This document shows, piece by piece, positions 17,209 through 21,322 of a DNA stretch of 21,322 bases. Every line of letters starts with the position of its first letter. The first letter of the stretch is position 1. The translations under genes and the position numbers were made by a program. This DNA is from Chrysochromulina parva (taxonomy: Eukaryota; Haptophyta; Prymnesiales; Chrysochromulinaceae): positions 1 through 21,322 of the forward strand of contig PJAB01000746.1 in assembly GCA_002887195.1 (NCBI GenBank). Direction: 5' to 3'. Below the pieces are notes generated by a model. It saw only the letters and a program-made list of their open reading frames with translations. It did no database searches and had not been told where the DNA came from.

Positions 17209-18640
17209 CTAAGGAGCATGTGTGAAGCGATAGTCGACGGTCAACTGGCCTCTGGCCAGGTCCTGCGCGTCGCCCGTGAGCTGCTGGCCAGGTCCTGCGC
17301 GTCGCCCGTGAGCTGCTCCGCAGCCCGCCGCGCTACCGCCGCGCCCCTGGCGGCGTGGTAGAGGCGCACCACCCCGAGAGGCTGGACGGGCACAGCCGTC
17401 AGGGCATGCCATGCGGCGACGGCGTGCGCACGGTACTGTGCGCAGTCTTGTCCCCGAGCCACGCTGAGCCAAAGCTCGCGGACGCCCTTACTAACGCCCT
17501 CCTGCTCTGCGCACACGAGCACCCGGCCGTGCAGCTGCTTTGTGCGGCTGCTTCTCTGTCGCCTCAATGGGTGTGACCGGGTCCGTGCGCGCCAAGCACG
17601 CCCTCAGATGCTGGTTAACTTGTACCCCCTTCCACGTCGAACGGGCAGCGTCGCGAATGTAATGCGAGATCCTCTCCATCCTATTACCAACCTCGCATCG
17701 CCGCGCAGACGCGATGAAGAGGACGAGCCCGCCGAGATCAACCTCATCGTAAAGCTCGAGGAGCACGTAGCCGTTTGAGCCAGTCCCGCTCGCGTTCTCT
17801 TGCACCATTTTTCGGAGCCACGTCTCGAAGCGCCCCCACCTCTGGCCGTGTGCCACCCAGCAGGGTGCACGCGAGGTGGAAGCTCGTCCTTTGTGAGCAC
17901 GTGCGATGCAAACAGCGGATGGCCAGGTTGCAATCGGTACCAGTGCTTTGGACGCCCACGGCCGCGAGGGCGTGCCTCGCCACTGGCCTCGAGCCTCTCG
18001 CACTCGCTGTGAAACCGCGAGCAGCGCCTCTGCGGTGCCAATGCATTCCTCATAAAGCACCCGCTTATTGGCCTTGAGCCCCGTGAAGGGCGTCTAGGTT
18101 AACCGGGCCATAAATCGGATATCAGATTTGGACTTATCGAGGTGCGGCTTGCAGTACATGTACTCGTCGCTTGTGTTGTAGGCAAAGAGAGTGCCGCCAT
18201 CTTCAAGAGATTGGCGACCGCATCGATGCGAAAGTTGCGCAGGAGCTCCACCAGGTTGCGTCTTGTTGCTGGAGTACGACTTCCTTCACCTTGCCGTTAA
18301 CTTCCTGGAGACTCTTGACCTGAGGGGCGCAATCAGCGTGAGGTTGCGACGCGTCGACCGTTGCTGCTTTCACATCTCGTGCTCGCCGCGGCGTGCGCAT
18401 AAGCTTCCGCGCGCGCCGTCCTGCATGACGTAGCCGATGACCCGACCCGTATTCTGCCCTGAAATTCTGGCCGATGACCTTGGTGCCCTCGGTCGGGTTG
18501 TCGTGATGCCAGCCCTTGCCAGATTTTTGGCCGCTGTTGATGTTCAGGATGTTGCATGTCTTTTGTGCGTCGTCGTACGTCGAAGTGAAGTCAATAAGAC
18601 GGGCCTCTATAATTGTCTACTCGCCGAATCGTCGTCACGC
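17209..18640 (-). pseudogene. Decayed minus-strand gene of unknown origin
   Basis: No single frame is open throughout, but successive stretches read as good protein in different minus-strand frames. About 18615-18425 gives ARLIDFTSTYDDAQKT and KVIGQNFRAEYGSG. About 18310-18245 gives SLQEVNGKVKEVVLQQQ. 18250-18195 gives NLVELLRNFRIDAVANLLK. 18200-17490 gives GGTLFAYNTSDEYMYCKPHL, one in-frame TAG near 18097, then TPFTGLKANKRVLYEECIG and YVLLELYDEVDLGGLVLF. 17550-17240 gives LHGRVLVCAEQEGVSKGV and ARGQDCAQYRAHAVAAWH. A frameshifting 32-bp tandem duplication lies near the end. I do not recognise the family; a viral or mobile-element origin is possible but unsupported. Introns cannot explain such close frame changes, though sequencing error could explain some. 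Confidence 0.55.
17252..17315. repeat. Perfect tandem duplication, 2 x 32 bp
   Basis: 17252-17283 and 17284-17315 are identical and adjacent. Because 32 is not a multiple of three, the duplication shifts the frame of the decayed minus-strand gene. Before it the reading is AEQLTGDAQDLA. Skipping one copy would continue as RGQLTVDYRFTHAP and a stop. Confidence 0.95.
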
Positions 18641-18715
18641 TCAGAACGGCGGTCGTTCTTCTTCAGAGGACTGACAGGACTCAGAACGGCGGTCGTTCTT
18701 CTTCAGAGGACTGAC
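18640..18715. repeat. 36-bp direct repeat with 40-bp period
   Basis: 18640-18675 recurs identically at 18680-18715 after AGGA. It lies just upstream (on the minus strand) of the decayed gene and before the 18901 gene. No function is apparent. Confidence 0.95.
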
Positions 18716-18837
18716 CGTCTGATCACGCCCCGCGGCGGGCGCCTCGAAAAAGGCGCCGTGTCGGCCAAATCCCGACGAAACAGCCGAAGCGTCGTTACGA
18801 GAGTGCTCGCTCGCCCCGATCCAGTCGTCGCTGCTCT

Positions 18838-18898
18838 GCTCGCTCGCTCGCTCGCTCCTGCTCGCTCGCTCGCTCGCTCTCGCTCTCGCTCCTGCTCG
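18838..18898 (+). repeat. (GCTC)n simple repeat in the 5' UTR of the 18901 gene
   Basis: GCTC tetranucleotides interrupted twice by CTG and by CTCTCG end two bases before the ATG at 18901. They must be transcribed if the start is right. A pyrimidine-rich leader of this kind is prone to length change. Confidence 0.9.
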
Positions 18899-18900
18899 CG

Positions 18901-20061
18901 ATGGTGGTGGCCGGCCTCGTCTACCCGATCACAAAGGAATCTTCAACGTTTCGAGAGATAGCCGTCGTGGATGATGCCGCCGCGCGTATCATGAAGATGA
19001 AGGGGCTCCTGGATGCGGGCGCCATCTCGCAGGCGATGTTCGAAGAGAAGAAGCAGGCGCTCATCAACCATGCCAACCCGCGCATGACCAAGAAGCTCCA
19101 CGGCAAGGTGGAAGTGCCCATCACGTTTGCGCCGCCACATCCATCGATGATGACGGCCGTGGACCGGATGCCCACCAACCTGGCCGCCACCTCGAGCGCG
19201 GTGCACGCCGAGACGCTCGGCAAGGCGCGGCCTCAGTTTGTCAAGGAGTTCCACTCCCGCGTCGAGCGGATCGGCGCGCCGCTCGGCGGAACTCTCTCGT
19301 CGAGCGGCGGGACGCTCTCCTTGTACACGCGCGCCCAGGCCGACCTGCGCCCCGCGTCGATCGCCCACCTCTCGGTAGGCGCGCAGGCTGCATCGGGCAC
19401 GCACTACAAGGTTACTGCGACGCCCGGCGACGCGCAGTGGGGCAGCGTGAGCCTTCGGCCGACGATGTCGTCGTTGTTCCTTGAGTCGATCGAGAAGACG
19501 GGGAGCGCCTTGTACGCGGAGCCGCCCGCGGCGCCCGACCGGCTCATCCCGCTGGGTGAGAAGAAGCTTCTCTTCGAGATAGAGCGGCTGGGCGAGGACG
19601 ACTATCGCTTCACGAGCAAGGTGAAGGGTATCAGTCGAGGGCCGAGCATCGAGCCGGGCGTGGGCAAGGTGTGCGATAGCGACACCACACCCATGGTCGT
19701 CGCCAAGCTGCACGCCATGTACCCGACGGAGGTGCCCTTGTACGTGCCCCGTGGCGACGCGGTCGCGCACGGCGTGCCGCCACAGCGCCATGTGCGCACG
19801 CTCTTCGAGAGCCGCGGGCTGCTGCTCGTCGAGGGGCAGCCGGTCGGTGAGCAGTGCCTCCGAAAGACCTTCTCAAGCTACTTCCACCCTCGCGCGGAGC
19901 GCACGTGCCGCGTCAACCTCGCCGCGCGCGCGAGGGCGGATGATGACCATCGATCGTTTGGGTCCTCTTTTGGCTCACGTCCCGACTCGGTGGCGTTCCC
20001 TCGAGTACACGAGTACATGGAGCGCTCGACCTTCACGGGCGGCAACTCAGGCTGCCCGTGA
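18901..20061 (+). CDS. Protein with N-terminal SHOCT-like helical hairpin, function unknown
   Basis: 386 residues if unspliced. Residues 26-56 (AARIMKMKGLLDAGAISQAMFEEKKQALI) match the short SHOCT-type motif, two helices around a DAG(A/V)IS/T turn, often at protein ends. The rest is unfamiliar: TLSLYTRAQADLRPASIAHLS, EKKLLFEIERLGEDDYRFTSK, a Pro/Val stretch VPLYVPRGDAVAHG, and an Arg-rich C-terminus. There is no signal peptide or membrane helix. The ATG is directly after a GCTC repeat and the frame is well biased from there. The 3' end is doubtful: splicing out 20005-20050 (46 nt, GTACAC...ACTCAG) would join in phase 0 to a helical tail (ARERDAAATELHAAERARIAARAL) ending at 20152, for 401 residues. 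Confidence 0.75.
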   Translation: MVVAGLVYPITKESSTFREIAVVDDAAARIMKMKGLLDAGAISQAMFEEKKQALINHANPRMTKKLHGKVEVPITFAPPHPSMMTAVDRMPTNLAATSSAVHAETLGKARPQFVKEFHSRVERIGAPLGGTLSSSGGTLSLYTRAQADLRPASIAHLSVGAQAASGTHYKVTATPGDAQWGSVSLRPTMSSLFLESIEKTGSALYAEPPAAPDRLIPLGEKKLLFEIERLGEDDYRFTSKVKGISRGPSIEPGVGKVCDSDTTPMVVAKLHAMYPTEVPLYVPRGDAVAHGVPPQRHVRTLFESRGLLLVEGQPVGEQCLRKTFSSYFHPRAERTCRVNLAARARADDDHRSFGSSFGSRPDSVAFPRVHEYMERSTFTGGNSGCP

Positions 20062-20161
20062 GAGGGATGCGGCCGCTACGGAGCTGCATGCGGCTGAGCG
20101 GGCGCGGATCGCCGCACGCGCCCTGCAGACGGCCCCACCGCTGCTCTCGTGAGGATCTGTG

Positions 20162-20372
20162 GGGAACCCGCCCACACATGGGGATCGAGCCCCAGCGCAG
20201 AAGGTCCTACTATGCGTCGGCTCCCGCTTTCGATTCACATTCACTCTTCATCATCGTATTGCATTACGTTCGTGCGTTCGAGATTCGCGAACTTCCCTAG
20301 GGTTCCCTTACATGAAGTGTGCTCTGTGCCTGACGGTCTATTATAATAAATCAAACGACCCTGTGGCCGACT
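20162..20372. other. Intergenic sequence with an AT-rich core
   Basis: No gene is supported. The stretch is less GC-rich than the rest and includes ATTATAATAAATC at 20340-20352, which could be a TATA-like element for 20373-20621 or a 3' end signal of the preceding gene. Confidence 0.4.
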
Positions 20373-20621
20373 ATGAAGACTATGAAAAAGAAAGCCAATT
20401 TTGTTTCGCTACTTGAAGAGACTTCACATGTTGATGTTCACGGTACCCGACTTCGGGTTACCACTTGTTTGGGTAACGTGTGCGGTCGTGCGTTTGCGTT
20501 GGTGGGTTGGGATGGTTGTGAGGTTCGTCTCTGTGTGACCCGCGTGCCCGTGTGCCCCGTGAAGACGCGACAACCGTGCTACAGTGTGTGTCCCGGCTGG
20601 GGGATCCACATCCTCGTGTAA
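20373..20621 (+). CDS. Possible small Cys-containing protein, 82 residues, weak support
   Basis: An ATG-to-stop frame beginning MKTMKKKANFVSLLEETS and containing several cysteines in its second half (TCLGNVCGRAF, RVPVCPVKTRQPCYSVCPGW). A TATA-like stretch lies about 25-30 bp upstream. Third positions are not GC-biased, unlike most of the window, though the fibronectin gene next to it is similar. It has no recognisable domain. It may equally be untranslated DNA that happens to be open. Confidence 0.25.
   Translation: MKTMKKKANFVSLLEETSHVDVHGTRLRVTTCLGNVCGRAFALVGWDGCEVRLCVTRVPVCPVKTRQPCYSVCPGWGIHILV
20442..20462. other. Small imperfect hairpin GGTACCCG-ACTT-CGGGTTACC
   Basis: An 8-bp stem with a single bulged T and a four-base loop. 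It lies inside the weak 20373-20621 ORF. It is isolated and without a U run, so it is not a typical terminator. Possibly chance. Confidence 0.35.
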
Positions 20622-20891
20622 CAGCCTGAGAGTCGGGTCCGTCCGCCCGCCATCGTCGCCATCGGATGAGCCAACCTTTGAGACTGTGTGGCTGACTGGG
20701 CCGGCATCCCGGGCTCCCAATTAGTGAACGGGCGGCGGATACGTAAATTGGTTTCGAATACTCAATAGGCTCGGGGTAATCGACTTGTTAGAAAGAAACC
20801 GGCTCCCCCCGGGAGGTGCCTCGGGCGGGAAATCGTCGGTCTATCTTGAGGTCTAACGTACCGACACTGTACTTTCCGACGACGCGCGAAA
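20622..20891. promoter_or_regulatory. Upstream region of the fibronectin-domain gene
   Basis: This is 270 bp before the ATG at 20892. It contains TACGTAAATTGG near 20740 and a GC-rich palindromic patch (CTCCCCCCGGGAGG, about 20804-20817). No other gene is visible. The promoter role is from position only. Confidence 0.3.
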
Positions 20892-21322
20892 ATGGCGGCA
20901 CCACCAGAGAAGCCGCTTCCGCCCTCACTCCAAGCCGCTGGGGTAGACTCGATCCGCGTGAAATGGACGCTCCCACCTCGCATTGTAAAGGCTGGCAAAT
21001 TTGCGTCCGTCAGCATGAAGGCTGACGGCTCTTCCGATTGGCACAGAGTGGACGGTGTGACTGGTATTCTCGGGGCTTCTGATGCACTTCCGTTTCCTCT
21101 GTCCACGACTGAAATAGTTGTCCAAGGGCTCGATGCGACTAAGTGTTATGTGGCCAAGCTCCGACTGGGAAACCAATTTGGATGGGGTCCGGACTCGGAA
21201 GTGAGTACAGGTCTGCAGCTTTCATCCCTTCGCCCTTTGGCTGCTGCCGCCCCGGTGCTCGAAGCTGTTGGTGAGACGAGCATGCGCGTGCATTGGACGC
21301 TACCACCGCTGCTTCCAGGCGC
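20892..21322 (+). CDS. Fibronectin type III repeat protein, N-terminal part (runs off the right edge)
   Basis: The frame is open from the first ATG after an in-frame TGA (context AAAATGG) to the window end, 143 codons. It encodes MAAPPEKPLPPSLQAAGVDSIRVKWTLPP, the A and B strands of a first fibronectin type III domain with its Trp. VQGLDATKCYVAKLRLGNQFGWGPDSE follows, which is the E-F-G region (Gly-Leu-x-Ala/Pro-x3-Tyr, then GWGPxS). A second domain starts near residue 113 with PVLEAVGETSMRVHWTLPPLLPG. There is no signal peptide, so a cytoplasmic or nuclear scaffold is likely rather than a matrix protein. Third codon positions are only moderately GC-rich, unlike the light-harvesting or helicase genes. 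The full domain set is outside the window. Confidence 0.85.
   Translation, partial: MAAPPEKPLPPSLQAAGVDSIRVKWTLPPRIVKAGKFASVSMKADGSSDWHRVDGVTGILGASDALPFPLSTTEIVVQGLDATKCYVAKLRLGNQFGWGPDSEVSTGLQLSSLRPLAAAAPVLEAVGETSMRVHWTLPPLLPG

Overview
The window looks like nuclear DNA of a photosynthetic alga with a chlorophyll-c type (secondary red) plastid. It carries a light-harvesting gene of the fucoxanthin-chlorophyll a/c family. Protein-coding genes sit on both strands with short GT-AG introns of about 93-116 nt, proteins carry low-complexity Gly/Ala/Gln insertions, and third codon positions are strongly GC-biased. A haptophyte is my best guess from this combination, but the sequence does not prove it. 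There are no operons, rRNA or tRNA genes, phage genes or CRISPR arrays.

Layout, left to right. Positions 1-692 (minus) hold an unfinished, helical, tryptophan-containing coding region that runs off the left edge. A divergent intergenic region with a palindromic G-box (GTCACGTGAC) separates it from a two-exon light-harvesting gene (1076-1905, plus). A two-exon SMARCAL1/ZRANB3-like SNF2 helicase follows (2098-5030, plus). Its intron is almost pure minisatellite around a copy of the gene's own Walker A exon junction. Convergent to it is DPH5, diphthine synthase (5319-6683, minus), with a long extra C-terminus. DPH5 shares a divergent promoter with an unrecognised 234-aa gene (7059-7763, plus), which is followed closely by a polyQ protein with HN1/Jupiter-like motifs (7867-8943, plus). 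After about 600 bp of GC-rich non-coding DNA come a small probable tail-anchored protein (9540-9958, minus), a GCNA/SprT-like metalloprotease (10063-10863, plus) and, 61 bp on, a D-erythronate-dehydrogenase-like NAD-dependent reductase (10925-11968, plus). A very large DDHD-domain phospholipase occupies 12307-17004 (minus).

The stretch 17005-18900 contains the remains of an unidentified minus-strand gene, broken by stops, frame changes and a 32-bp tandem duplication, then a 40-bp-period repeat and a GCTC repeat. Beyond it lie a protein with an N-terminal SHOCT-like helical hairpin (18901-20061, plus), a poorly supported small ORF, and the start of a fibronectin type III protein (20892 to the right edge), whose codon use is less GC-rich.

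The genes do not form one pathway. They read as unrelated housekeeping genes: light harvesting, fork remodelling, eEF2 diphthamide modification, DNA-protein crosslink repair, lipid hydrolysis and a dehydrogenase. The observation most worth following is at the helicase intron, where the sequence records how an intron may have grown inside a Walker A codon pair. I found no convincing undescribed multi-gene system.
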